14,402 nucleotides of DNA from Lachnospiraceae bacterium UBA7060 (GTDB taxonomy: Bacteria; Bacillota; Clostridia; Lachnospirales; Lachnospiraceae): NCBI GenBank assembly GCA_002493835.1, contig DLAA01000115.1:1-14402 (forward strand), read 5' to 3'. Under the pieces are notes generated by a model that worked only from the letters and a program-made list of their open reading frames with translations, was not told the origin of the DNA and did not search any database. How positions within the stretch are numbered: the first letter of the stretch is position 1; every line of letters begins with the position of its first letter. The translations under genes and the position numbers were made by a program. Below are positions 1 through 7,288 of the stretch, piece by piece.

Positions 1-1
1 A

Positions 2-229
2 GTGGAAGCGGTTATGGCGGTCACCCCGGTAAGGAAGATAGCTTCCGAAGACAAAAACCGCCAGTCCAAACAGAACCCATCCAAAGACTTCGCTAAAAAA
101 TTCTTTTCCGAAGTGCTGGACGAGGCATTTGAGAAGGAAAAGAGTCGAAATATCGAAATTCAGACCAGTGGATATACCAAAAATGCCCTTCCTTTTCAAA
201 ATTTTGTGAATTTGCGAGAATATTCTTAG
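2..229 (+). CDS. Small hypothetical protein, 5' end uncertain (possibly cut by window edge)
   Basis: I do not recognise this protein. The frame opens at the window edge with GTG at position 2. An ATG at 14 with GGAAG five bases upstream is a plausible start and would give 71 residues; the gene could also begin before the window. The product is hydrophilic and charged, with no signal peptide or membrane segment. A predicted helix (FAKKFFSEVLDEAFEKEKSR) is followed by a tail ending in NFVNLREYS. The gene ends 17 bases before a perfect terminator stem, which supports it being a real transcribed gene. A DUF6033-like gene behind a SigD-type promoter lies nearby, so a link to motility is possible, but no promoter for this gene is visible and that link is speculative. 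Confidence 0.6.
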   Translation: MEAVMAVTPVRKIASEDKNRQSKQNPSKDFAKKFFSEVLDEAFEKEKSRNIEIQTSGYTKNALPFQNFVNLREYS

Positions 230-246
230 ATTTGCAAAAAATACCA

Positions 247-294
247 AAGAAATCAAAAAACTCAGCGCGTCCGAGCTGAGTTTTTTGATTTCTT
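247..294. terminator. Bidirectional intrinsic terminator between convergent genes
   Basis: Arms 247-266 and 275-294 are perfectly complementary over 20 bp around an 8-base loop. The stem has a GC-rich core (CTCAGC/GCTGAG) and A-run and T-run flanks built into its outer part, so it gives a hairpin plus U-tract on both strands. It can end the small plus-strand gene stopping at 229 and the minus-strand Rrf2 gene stopping at 342. Confidence 0.92.
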
Positions 295-341
295 ACCTAT
301 CTCTTATTTCTTCGCACCACTTGTTTTTCCCTCGCATTATT

Positions 342-776
342 TCAGATGACATAGTTTCCGCTCTTCTGCTCGTGCCACTCCACCAGATCTGCCAATGTTA
401 CCCGATCCACCACATCGCTGACTGCCTGATTCAACATCTGCCACAGCCGCAGGGTAACACATCCATCCGCTCTTCCACACATATTGACCTCATCATCCAG
501 ACACGCCACCGGAGCCAAAGATCCTTCCGTCAACCGAAGGATCATCCCTACCGTATACTGAGCCGGTTTTTTCATAAGATGATATCCGCCCTGAGGCCCC
601 CTGACACTCTTCACATATCCCGCCTTATTTAATACAGAAATAATCTGCTCCAGATATTTTTCCGAAATCTCCTGTCTGGCCGCTATGTCACGAATCCTAA
701 CGGGCTCACCTGTATCATAAATTGCCAGATCCAGCATCAGCCTGAGGGCATACCTGCCCTTTGTGGAAATCTTCAT
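342..776 (-). CDS. Rrf2-family transcriptional regulator with three-cysteine motif
   Basis: This 144-residue protein is a typical Rrf2-family DNA-binding regulator. The N-terminus MKISTKGRYALRLMLDLA is diagnostic, followed by a winged helix (about residues 25-65, with the recognition stretch EISEKYLEQI) and the wing motif VRGPQGGYHL. Three cysteines, C92, C100 and C106, sit where IscR-type members bind an Fe-S cluster, with E84 just before them. The spacing C-X7-C-X5-C differs slightly from the C-X5-C-X5-C of IscR. It could therefore be a sensor of Fe-S, redox or nitric oxide status, or a CymR-like sulfur regulator. No isc, suf or cys gene lies beside it, so its targets are unknown. AGGGGAC upstream of the ATG is the ribosome binding site, and the gene has its own promoter. 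Confidence 0.93.
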   Translation of the reverse strand: MKISTKGRYALRLMLDLAIYDTGEPVRIRDIAARQEISEKYLEQIISVLNKAGYVKSVRGPQGGYHLMKKPAQYTVGMILRLTEGSLAPVACLDDEVNMCGRADGCVTLRLWQMLNQAVSDVVDRVTLADLVEWHEQKSGNYVI

Positions 777-858
777 CTACATTGTCCCCTTTCTGTCGCC
801 CAACTGCCTCGAAAGTTTCTTCTGTATTCCCATAGTTTTAATATGGTTTGTTATAAAA

Positions 859-888
859 GTTATACTATAAAAGAGAGCTTTCTGTCAA
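859..888 (-). promoter_or_regulatory. Sigma-A type promoter for the Rrf2 gene
   Basis: Read on the minus strand, TTGACA (883-888) is followed after 18 bp by TATAAC (859-864). This is a perfect -35 and a 5/6 -10. The expected transcript start is about 75 bases before the ATG at 776. The AT-rich -10 region carries a short direct repeat of GTTATA (plus strand, 850-864), which could be part of an autoregulatory site; that is inference. Confidence 0.7.
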
Positions 889-912
889 GAAATGCTCCCT
901 TTTCTTTGATTT

Positions 913-1467
913 TCAGTGATAGGTCACCCCGGCCCCGACATGGGGTATCACAGCGCTGTATGTCGCATCCGCCACAAACACTCCAATGGCTAACAGTCCC
1001 AGCCACACTTTGAATTTAGTTGGAATCTTTCGGTACAGAGAGTAAAACAGCGGACTGATCACCCACACGAGCACCATTCCCCCCAAACCAAAAAGCAGAC
1101 TGCTCAAAAGACATATCCTGCCATGCAGATTCACCGGCATTCCACTGTAATCCCACCATTTGATTCTCCAGGTTGATTCCAGATACCATCCCGCTGCATA
1201 TTCCAACACGGTGCAAAGCAGCATGGATAGCAGGAAAATCAACACCGGATGGTCACGCCATCTATGAAACAACAGTTCCAGCATCACAGCACCTATCCCG
1301 TAAATTGGAAGCCATGGTCCAGTCAAAAATCCCCGGTTTACGTACATTTCATCCTTAAATAGATACAGAAACCCTTCCCACAGCCATCCAAAGACCGCTG
1401 TCAGAAAAAAGAGCCATACATAATACAGGAAATCTGCCTTAACCAAATTTACCTTTAAGCGTTTCAT
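913..1467 (-). CDS. CmpB-type putative ABC transporter permease (PF06541-like membrane protein)
   Basis: This 184-residue integral membrane protein has about five hydrophobic segments, near residues 13-33, 54-70, 75-98, 120-140 and 152-172. Conserved-looking blocks between them include RGFLTGPWLPIYG (about 45-57) and WDYSGMPVNLHGRICL (about 105-120). These match the family annotated as putative ABC-transporter type IV (CmpB, PF06541), common in Clostridia. The true role of the family is unclear, and no ATPase or binding-protein gene lies next to it, so 'transporter' is a name only. GAAGGGGA lies seven bases upstream of the ATG. The gene points the same way as the Rrf2 gene downstream, but that gene has its own promoter, so co-regulation is not implied. 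Confidence 0.8.
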   Translation of the reverse strand: MKRLKVNLVKADFLYYVWLFFLTAVFGWLWEGFLYLFKDEMYVNRGFLTGPWLPIYGIGAVMLELLFHRWRDHPVLIFLLSMLLCTVLEYAAGWYLESTWRIKWWDYSGMPVNLHGRICLLSSLLFGLGGMVLVWVISPLFYSLYRKIPTKFKVWLGLLAIGVFVADATYSAVIPHVGAGVTYH

Positions 1468-1538
1468 GGATTCCCCTTCAAAGTTATGTTAACTAGTTGA
1501 CCGTGCTTTTATTTTATATTTTTCGTCTGTGTTGATAT

Positions 1539-1567
1539 AGTATATAACTTTTTTATTTTTCTATCCA
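1539..1567 (-). promoter_or_regulatory. Probable promoter for the CmpB-type gene
   Basis: On the minus strand, TGGATA (1562-1567) and TATACT (1539-1544) are separated by 17 bp, about 70 bases upstream of the start at 1467. The -10 matches 5/6 and the -35 4/6. The surrounding DNA is very AT-rich, so chance matches are likely. Confidence 0.4.
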
Positions 1568-1591
1568 TTCCTATTTTCCTAATTTACCCCT

Positions 1592-1618
1592 TAAGAAATT
1601 TTCCAACCAGGGCGATAT
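1592..1618 (+). promoter_or_regulatory. SigD (sigma-28, flagellar) type promoter
   Basis: TAAG (1592-1595), 15 bp, then GGCGATAT (1611-1618). The SigD/FliA consensus in Firmicutes is close to TAAA-N15-GCCGATAT, so the match is 3/4 and 7/8 at the right spacing. It lies 85 bases before the ATG of the DUF6033-like gene and points towards it. No better sigma-A promoter is seen in the gap. Confidence 0.65.
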
Positions 1619-1703
1619 ATAAGATAAGAAGTGGATTGTTTGAATTGCTTGCAGGTAAAAGGATTTACAGAATTATTTTAAAAAGCTAAGGAGGGCGAAA
1701 ATC

Positions 1704-2441
1704 ATGAACAATATGAATGGTATCGGCAGCTACAGCACAATGCAGAAGAACCTCTACACCTCTTCCGTACAGGGTAGAAAAACGGCCAAGGCTGACGAGA
1801 AAAAAACAGACAGCACAAAAAAGACTGAGAACAACTCCGTGCAGTTGAGCGATAAGGCGAAAGCTCTTTTGCAGGAGTTAAAGAAAACCTACAACAATAT
1901 GGACTTCTATGTAGCTGAATACGAAACCGAAGAGGAAGCCGCTGAATATTTAAACCGCGGCTCTAAGGACTACAGCGTGTTGATTGATCCGGAAGAGCTG
2001 GAGCGCATGGCTAACGACGATGAAGTGAAAAAGCAGAACCTCAATCTTCTGGACGAGGCAGTCGGTAAGCTCGGCGAGATCAAGGAAGAACTTAAAGGCA
2101 CCGACCGCGAAGATGAAGTGGTATCCCTCGGCGTATCCATCGGCAAGGATGGACAGGTATCTTACTTCGCAGAGCTTGAAAAATCCGGTGAGCGAACAAG
2201 AGAATTCGTGGATAAGATCCGCGAGGATAAAAAAGAAGCTGCCAAAGAAGCTGAGGCGGAGAAAGCGGAAAAAGCTGGTAAAGGCACGGACAAATATCAG
2301 TATGAGCACAGCAAGCGTGCCACCGTCACTGCAGACAGTGTGGATGATCTGCTGAAGCAGATTCAAAACTTTAACTGGGATAACGTTAAAGAGGAGACGA
2401 CAATCCCTATGCCTGGCGGACGTTTCGACTTTACTGTATAG
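1704..2441 (+). CDS. DUF6033-like protein, probable SigD regulon member
   Basis: This 245-residue, hydrophilic, lysine/glutamate-rich protein has no signal peptide or membrane segment. Residues 1-45 are low-complexity and Ser/Thr/Lys-rich. Residues 46-170 form the conserved-looking part, starting SVQLSDKAKALLQELK and including MDFYVAEYETEEEAAEYL and YSVLIDPEELERMA. Residues 171-195 are a highly charged helix, and the tail ends in PMPGGRFDFTV. I recognise the pattern as the DUF6033 family of Clostridia, whose function is unknown. The block VQLSDKAKAL is weakly reminiscent of the start of the helical part of FlgM anti-sigma factors, though the protein is much longer than FlgM. AAGGAGGG (1688-1695) gives an excellent ribosome site. 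The SigD-type promoter suggests expression with the flagellar genes. It is flanked by minus-strand genes and is a single-gene unit with its own terminator. Confidence 0.8.
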   Translation: MNNMNGIGSYSTMQKNLYTSSVQGRKTAKADEKKTDSTKKTENNSVQLSDKAKALLQELKKTYNNMDFYVAEYETEEEAAEYLNRGSKDYSVLIDPEELERMANDDEVKKQNLNLLDEAVGKLGEIKEELKGTDREDEVVSLGVSIGKDGQVSYFAELEKSGERTREFVDKIREDKKEAAKEAEAEKAEKAGKGTDKYQYEHSKRATVTADSVDDLLKQIQNFNWDNVKEETTIPMPGGRFDFTV

Positions 2442-2474
2442 TTCTCATCATCAATCGTACATCAGATATAGCGC

Positions 2475-2516
2475 AAGAGTCGTTTCTTACCGCTTAAAGA
2501 GTAAGAAACGACTCTT
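2475..2516 (+). terminator. Intrinsic terminator of the DUF6033-like gene
   Basis: Arms 2475-2490 and 2501-2516 are perfectly complementary over 16 bp with a 10-base loop. The 3' side ends CTCTTTTAT, a short U-tract. It lies 34 bases after the stop at 2441. On the minus strand there is no good T-run after the stem, so it works mainly for the plus-strand gene. Confidence 0.85.
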
Positions 2517-2537
2517 TTATTCTGCCGGAAAATGCAT

Positions 2538-2564
2538 CCGCGCGCTCGATTTTTGTGCGCGCGG
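2538..2564 (-). terminator. Possible terminator of the pst-pho operon
   Basis: An 8-bp all-GC stem (CCGCGCGC / GCGCGCGG, arms 2538-2545 and 2557-2564) encloses an 11-base loop, starting seven bases after the phoR stop. On the minus strand it is followed by ATGCATTTT, a weak T-tract, so termination may be partial. Read-through would meet the stronger hairpin at 2475-2516. Confidence 0.5.
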
Positions 2565-2570
2565 CGATAG

Positions 2571-4235
2571 CTATTCTCTCTGTTCCGGAAACCAAACCAC
2601 GATCGTTGTCCCCTCTCCCACCGTGCTCTCCACTTCAATTTCAGCATGATGAATTTTCGCGGCATGCTTTACAATAGACAGCCCAAGTCCCGTACCACCC
2701 ACTTCCTTGGAGCGGCTTTTGTCCACCCGGTAGAAACGCTCAAAAATCCGTTCGCGATGCTCCGGCAAAATACCAATCCCTGTATCCGCAACAGAAAGCC
2801 TGATTCCTCCTTCCTCATCCTGGATGCTCACCTTTACACGTCCTGATTTTCGATTGTACTTAATCGCATTATCGCAAAGATTGTAGATAATACTGTACAG
2901 TAGCTGCGGAATGCCTTTGAGAATTACAGACGCACCTGACAACGCTAAAGTAACATGTGCCGCGTCCGCCTCCGGTTCCAAACTGCTGACAGCACGCTCT
3001 GCCAGATCATACAGATCAACCATCTCCCGCCGCATATCCTTTGCTCCTTCATCCAAATGAGAAAGACTGATAATGTCCTCCACAAGCCGTATCATGCGCT
3101 GGGCCTCCACATAAATCTTTCCTGCAAAGGGAACGCGGTCCTCCTCTTTGACCACATCATTTTTCAAAAGTTCTGCGTAACCTGAGATCGAATGAAGAGG
3201 TGTCTTCAACTCGTGAGACACATTGGCGGTGAATTCCCTGCGCATCTGTTCTGCTTTTTCCTTCTCCGTCACATGAAAGAAAAACAAGGCGACACCTTTT
3301 GTGAGGTCTTCTGAAATAATGGGATTTGCATCTACCCGATAATTCTCTCCATGCAGCTCGATTGTGCGCTCTCCCGGCTCCCCCTTCAATGCGTCCGAAA
3401 GGATTTCCTGCAGAAACAGATTGCGGCACAGGGAAAGCATATCCGCCCCAATACAGTCCACCCGCGCATCAAGAAGTTTTCTGGCCGCCGGATTGATGCT
3501 TATAATCTTTCCCTTCTGGTTTAGCAGAATCATCCCTTCATTCATACTCCCAATAATTGTATTCAGTTCATTTTGTTTTTGCTGCAGCAGATTTTCCTGT
3601 ATGCGGAGTTGTCTCTGCTGGCTGTCAATACGCCTCAAAAAAGGCGCCAGCTCATCATACCCTTCATTGGAAAGCGGATCATTCAGATTTATTTGATTCA
3701 ATGGCTCCACCACCTTATTAGACAGCCGGACTGCTAAAATAATGGAAAGAATCAGGGCTGCCGCAAATATCATACAAATCGGCTGTATCATTCCCAAAAG
3801 AAGTACCCATATAGAATGCTGAGATATAGAAAGCCGGAGTATGGTTCCATCCGGCAGACGCTGTGCTGCATACAGGGAACGCTGCGTCAGTGTTTTCGAG
3901 TAACGCCTGCTCTCCCCGAAGCCTGAAGCCAACGCCTCCTTCACCTCCTCACGCTCCAAATGGTTCTCCATCACCTCACTGTCCGATACACTGTCATACA
4001 AAACCGTTCCATCACCACTGATCCATGTCATACGGTAATCTGTCACCTCAAAATGATCTAAAAAACTTTTCCCCTCATTGGCAATGCCATGCGCCGCCAG
4101 ATTCATCTGCATTTTCAATTGTGACTGCTGTACATTTGTAAAATATTCATACAGCACACCCATAATTAACGCTGCTGATGCAAGAAAAACTGTAAGCGCC
4201 ACAAAACAGATAGAGTGAAAAATGCGTTTTGTCAT
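2571..4235 (-). CDS. phoR: PhoR-type sensor histidine kinase
   Basis: This 554-residue membrane kinase pairs with the response regulator encoded just upstream. It has a transmembrane segment at about 8-28, an extracytoplasmic region at about 32-140, and a second segment at about 142-168. A HAMP-like linker follows to about 220, then a PAS-like domain at about 225-325. The HisKA domain has the phospho-acceptor H341 in FTANVSHELKTPL. The ATPase domain shows the N box (N452, N456 in NLCDNAIKYN), G1 (D484 in ADTGIGI), FERFYR (498-503) and GGTGLGLS (513-520). The start at 4235 is chosen because its ATG overlaps the TGA of the regulator gene by four bases (ATGA). A longer frame reaching 4373 would lie inside that gene. 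The PAS-containing architecture and pst context identify it as the phosphate-limitation sensor. Confidence 0.93.
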   Translation of the reverse strand: MTKRIFHSICFVALTVFLASAALIMGVLYEYFTNVQQSQLKMQMNLAAHGIANEGKSFLDHFEVTDYRMTWISGDGTVLYDSVSDSEVMENHLEREEVKEALASGFGESRRYSKTLTQRSLYAAQRLPDGTILRLSISQHSIWVLLLGMIQPICMIFAAALILSIILAVRLSNKVVEPLNQINLNDPLSNEGYDELAPFLRRIDSQQRQLRIQENLLQQKQNELNTIIGSMNEGMILLNQKGKIISINPAARKLLDARVDCIGADMLSLCRNLFLQEILSDALKGEPGERTIELHGENYRVDANPIISEDLTKGVALFFFHVTEKEKAEQMRREFTANVSHELKTPLHSISGYAELLKNDVVKEEDRVPFAGKIYVEAQRMIRLVEDIISLSHLDEGAKDMRREMVDLYDLAERAVSSLEPEADAAHVTLALSGASVILKGIPQLLYSIIYNLCDNAIKYNRKSGRVKVSIQDEEGGIRLSVADTGIGILPEHRERIFERFYRVDKSRSKEVGGTGLGLSIVKHAAKIHHAEIEVESTVGEGTTIVVWFPEQRE

Positions 4236-4912
4236 GCTGTCACTGTCGCCTCCATTCGATATCCAACACCCCGCACTGTCTTTATATAATCCCCGCAGAC
4301 ACCCAGTTTCATTCGAAGCGTGCCAATATGCACATCTACCGTGCGGGTCTCTCCCATATAATCCACACCCCATACCATTTCCAACAAATGGTCGCGGGTA
4401 AATACTCTTCCCTGATTTTCCATAAAAACACGAAGCAATTCATATTCCTTCAAAGTCAGCTGCACGCGCTCTCCATCTACAAGCACAATATGGGACGTTC
4501 GGTTCAATTCCAGACTGCCCATTCGCAAAAGACTGTCTTTTTCTTTTGGAGTCGTGCGGCGAAGCACCGCCTTGATTCTCGAAACCATTTCCATCATGCC
4601 AAAGGGTTTCGTCAAATAATCGTCAGCTCCCAGATCCAGTCCGATCACCTTGTCATACTCCGTCCCCTTGGCCGTCGCCATAATGACTGGAATATCGGCT
4701 GTCTCCACCCGTGCCCGAAGCTTCTTCAAAATAGAAATGCCATCCTCATCGGGGAGCATAATGTCTAACATGACAAGCTGCGGCTTTTCTGTCTGCAATG
4801 CATCAAAAAAATCCATGCCGTTTACAAATCCCTTCGCCTCAAACCCTGCAGAATGCAAAGCATATATCATTAATTCACGAATCGAATCGTCGTCCTCCAC
4901 ACAAAAAATCAT
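4232..4912 (-). CDS. phoB: PhoB/PhoP-type OmpR-family response regulator
   Basis: This 226-residue protein has a receiver domain (1-115) and a winged-helix DNA-binding domain (about 128-224). The acidic pocket is E6-D7-D8, the phosphorylated aspartate is D50 (LVMLDIMLP), and T80 and K102 (YLTKPFG) complete the switch. The effector part shows LTLKEYELLRVF, TVDVHIGTLRMKL and the terminal YIKTVRGVGYRM typical of OmpR/PhoB proteins. GGAGG lies nine bases before the ATG. It follows phoU after an unusual 126-nt structured gap and overlaps phoR by four bases, implying translational coupling to the kinase. It would bind Pho boxes such as the one upstream of pstS. In Gram-positive nomenclature the gene is often called phoP. 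Confidence 0.94.
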   Translation of the reverse strand: MIFCVEDDDSIRELMIYALHSAGFEAKGFVNGMDFFDALQTEKPQLVMLDIMLPDEDGISILKKLRARVETADIPVIMATAKGTEYDKVIGLDLGADDYLTKPFGMMEMVSRIKAVLRRTTPKEKDSLLRMGSLELNRTSHIVLVDGERVQLTLKEYELLRVFMENQGRVFTRDHLLEMVWGVDYMGETRTVDVHIGTLRMKLGVCGDYIKTVRGVGYRMEATVTA

Positions 4913-4934
4913 CAGTCATTGCCTCCGTTTATAC

Positions 4935-5036
4935 GCGCTTCATCGCAGTGCATGCTCGAAAAACCTTCGTTTTTCCTCTGTCTGCGCACTGCTCATTGCC
5001 ATCGCGTCTATTTTACCACAGCCCTGTATGAAGCGC
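4935..5036 (-). promoter_or_regulatory. Structured leader with nested inverted repeats before phoB
   Basis: The phoU-phoB gap (4913-5038) can fold into three nested stems. The outer stem is 9 bp, 4935-4943 with 5028-5036 (GCGCTTCAT/ATGAAGCGC). The middle stem is 7 bp, 4945-4951 with 4986-4992 (GCAGTGC/GCACTGC). The inner hairpin is 7 bp, 4958-4964 with 4969-4975, closing a four-base loop. The gap contains no obvious ORF and no strong sigma-A promoter; TAAAAT at minus-strand 5010-5015 lacks a good -35. It may be a processing site, an attenuator or an mRNA-stability element that sets transporter and regulator levels separately. Confidence 0.5.
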
Positions 5037-5038
5037 TA

Positions 5039-5680
5039 TCATCCTTCTTTTTTTCCTGTGATGGAAAACAGCACCCACCCGGCAATATTGACAGCATGAT
5101 CTCCGATGCGCTCAAAATATTTCGCTATCATCAAAAGGTCCACCGCGAATTCTCCATCCGCTTCCGGCTTACTGAAAAGCGCAATCAGCATTGCCTTCAC
5201 CTGATTAAAAAAGGCATCCACGACATCGTCGTAATCAATCACAGACCTTGCGATTTCCATATCTTTTTTGACAAAAGCATCAATGCTGTCCGTTACCATT
5301 TTAATCACCGCCACGGACATATCATGAATCACCCGGGTATCATCTGTGGGATGAATATTTGCCAGCATGATAATTTCCGCAATCTCCGCCGACTGGTCAC
5401 CGATGCGGGCCATATCCGTCACCATTTTAAGCGCAGAGGAGATTACCCGCAGATCCCTGGCCACAGGCTGCTGCTGCAGCAAAAGCTTCATACACATAGC
5501 CTCGATTTCCCGTTCCTTGTGATCAATCTCCACGGAGAGACTTGGAACAGATTCGGCCAATTCCAGTCTGCCCTCTAAGAGCGCTTTCGCGGACATGGCT
5601 ATGGCATTCTCGCACAGAGCCCCCATGGTGATCAGCTCCTTATTCAACACATCTAACTGCTCGTCAAATTGTAAACGCAT
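5039..5680 (-). CDS. phoU: Phosphate transport system regulator PhoU
   Basis: This 213-residue, all-helical cytoplasmic protein has two copies of the PhoU repeat. Each carries the metal-binding signature: ARIGDQSAEI at 91-100 and ERIGDHAVNI at 190-199. Length and motif spacing are normal for the family. PhoU links the Pst transporter to the PhoR kinase, keeping PhoR in its phosphatase state when phosphate is plentiful, and limits excess uptake. Its ATG shares one base with the pstB stop (TAATG), so translation is probably coupled. Position between pstB and the two-component pair is the classic arrangement. Confidence 0.95.
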   Translation of the reverse strand: MRLQFDEQLDVLNKELITMGALCENAIAMSAKALLEGRLELAESVPSLSVEIDHKEREIEAMCMKLLLQQQPVARDLRVISSALKMVTDMARIGDQSAEIAEIIMLANIHPTDDTRVIHDMSVAVIKMVTDSIDAFVKKDMEIARSVIDYDDVVDAFFNQVKAMLIALFSKPEADGEFAVDLLMIAKYFERIGDHAVNIAGWVLFSITGKKEG

Positions 5681-6429
5681 TACCCAAACCTCCCTGTGAT
5701 ATAATCCTCTGTCCGCTTATCCTGCGGCATGGAGAACACCTTCTCCGTCTCACCCCATTCGATCAGCTCACCCAGCAGGAAGAATGCGGTCTTATCTGAT
5801 ATGCGCACAGCCTGCTGCATATTGTGCGTTACGATGACGATCGTATACTTTTTTTTCAGTTCCGCTGCCAGTTCCTCCACTTTCGCCGTAGAAATCGGGT
5901 CGAGCGCGCTTGTGGGCTCATCCATCAAAAGTACTTCCGGCTCCACCGCCAATGCGCGGGCAATGCAGAGTCTCTGCTGCTGGCCTCCTGACATGCCGAG
6001 GGCGGATTTTTTCAGCCTGTCTTTCACTTCATCCCAGATAGCTGCTCCCCGCAGGGACCGCTCAACGATCTCATCCAGCGTCGCCTTAGAACGGATTCCA
6101 TGGGTTCTGGGCCCGAATGCGATATTGTCATAAATACTCATGGGAAACGGATTTGGTTTTTGAAACACCATGCCCACACGTTTTCGCAATAAATTAATAT
6201 CTATATTTCCATAAATATCTTCTCCGTCCAGCCGAATACTTCCCGTGATGCGGCACCCTTCCACCAGATCATTCATACGGTTTAAGCTCTTTAGCAGAGT
6301 GGATTTTCCACAGCCAGAGGGACCGATCAATGCGGTAATTTCTCTCTCCTGCACATGCAGGTTAATCTGTTTTAATGCCTGAAAAGCGCCGTAGAACAAA
6401 TCCAGATTTTCGACCGATATTTTATCCAT
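5680..6429 (-). CDS. pstB: Phosphate ABC transporter ATP-binding protein PstB
   Basis: This is the cytoplasmic ATPase driving phosphate import through PstC-PstA. With the start at 6429 it has 249 residues, the normal length. Walker A is GPSGCGKST (36-44), the Q-loop Q90 lies in FQKPNPFPMSIYDN, the signature is MSGGQQQR (146-153, Met in place of the usual Leu), Walker B is VLLMDEP (166-172) with E171 catalytic, and the switch histidine is H202. The KPNPFPMSIYDN stretch is characteristic of PstB. The start at 6429 is preferred to an in-frame one at 6477 because it is preceded by GGAGGTGAGG and overlaps the pstA stop by only eight bases. Confidence 0.96.
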   Translation of the reverse strand: MDKISVENLDLFYGAFQALKQINLHVQEREITALIGPSGCGKSTLLKSLNRMNDLVEGCRITGSIRLDGEDIYGNIDINLLRKRVGMVFQKPNPFPMSIYDNIAFGPRTHGIRSKATLDEIVERSLRGAAIWDEVKDRLKKSALGMSGGQQQRLCIARALAVEPEVLLMDEPTSALDPISTAKVEELAAELKKKYTIVIVTHNMQQAVRISDKTAFFLLGELIEWGETEKVFSMPQDKRTEDYITGRFG

Positions 6430-7288
6430 TCGCAGCCTCACCTCCGATTTTCTTTGCAATATAGTTTGAAATGCCATTGATCAGAATTACGACGATAAGC
6501 AGTATAACAGCAGTCGCGTAAGTCTGGTTAATATACATGCCTTCCCCCGAAATAGCATACATATGCACTGACAGCGTGCGCGCGGAGGAGAAAACGCCGG
6601 AAGCAATTTCCGCCACCGTACCGGCGGTAAAGATCAGCGCCGCCGATTCTCCGACAATCCTTCCCATCCCAAGAATCACACCAGATAAAATCCCCGGAAC
6701 AGCACAGGGCAGGACGATGGAAAAAACAGTCCGCAGTTTTCCTGCCCCCAATCCGAAGCTGCCTTCTCTGTAACTGTCAGGTACCGCCCGCAGCGCTTCC
6801 TCCGTGGTCCTCATGATGAGCGGCAGAATCATAATGCCAAGCGTCAGTGCTCCCGACAACAGAGACAATCCAAAACCGAGATATTTCACAAAGAACAGGG
6901 ATCCAAACAACCCATATACAATGGAGGGAATCCCTGATAAGGTTTCCGCCGTCACACCTACTGCACTGACCAATTTACTGCCGCTTGACGCGTACTCCGT
7001 CAGATATATCGCAGCTCCGATCCCCACGGGAACCGCAAACAGCAGGGAGAGCCCTGTAATCGACAGGGTATTGATCAGTGCGGGCAGCAGAGACACATTC
7101 TCCGTTGTGTAGTTTCTTTCAAACAACTCCGGCGTCAGATTGGGAATCCCTTTTATGAGGATGCAGCCCACCACTGACAAAAGCGCAAACATGGTGAGAG
7201 CCGCCGCCAGATACACCGCCCCGGAGAGAACAAGAGATTTCGGGTCCCGCCTATAGAACCTCCACTTTTGCATAAGCCTCTTTCCCAT
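6422..7288 (-). CDS. pstA: Phosphate ABC transporter permease PstA
   Basis: This is a 288-residue inner-membrane permease with six predicted membrane segments, the first at about 22-46. The cytoplasmic EAA loop that docks on PstB runs from about 164 to 194 (EEALRAVPDSYREG then LGAGKLRTV), and the block GIPSIVYGLFG (119-129) is shared with PstC. It forms the channel with PstC. Its ATG follows the pstC stop with no gap (TAAATG), and AAAGGAGG lies inside the end of pstC. The C-terminus overlaps the pstB start. Confidence 0.96.
   Translation of the reverse strand: MGKRLMQKWRFYRRDPKSLVLSGAVYLAAALTMFALLSVVGCILIKGIPNLTPELFERNYTTENVSLLPALINTLSITGLSLLFAVPVGIGAAIYLTEYASSGSKLVSAVGVTAETLSGIPSIVYGLFGSLFFVKYLGFGLSLLSGALTLGIMILPLIMRTTEEALRAVPDSYREGSFGLGAGKLRTVFSIVLPCAVPGILSGVILGMGRIVGESAALIFTAGTVAEIASGVFSSARTLSVHMYAISGEGMYINQTYATAVILLIVVILINGISNYIAKKIGGEAANG

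Noticed and set aside
4236..4373. In-frame N-terminal extension of phoR
   Set aside because: It lies wholly inside phoB in another frame. The ATG at 4235 overlaps the phoB stop as ATGA and gives a normal PhoR N-terminus starting with a membrane helix.
6430..6477. In-frame upstream start for pstB
   Set aside because: It would extend far into pstA and lacks a ribosome site. The ATG at 6429 has GGAGGTGAGG upstream and gives the usual PstB length.
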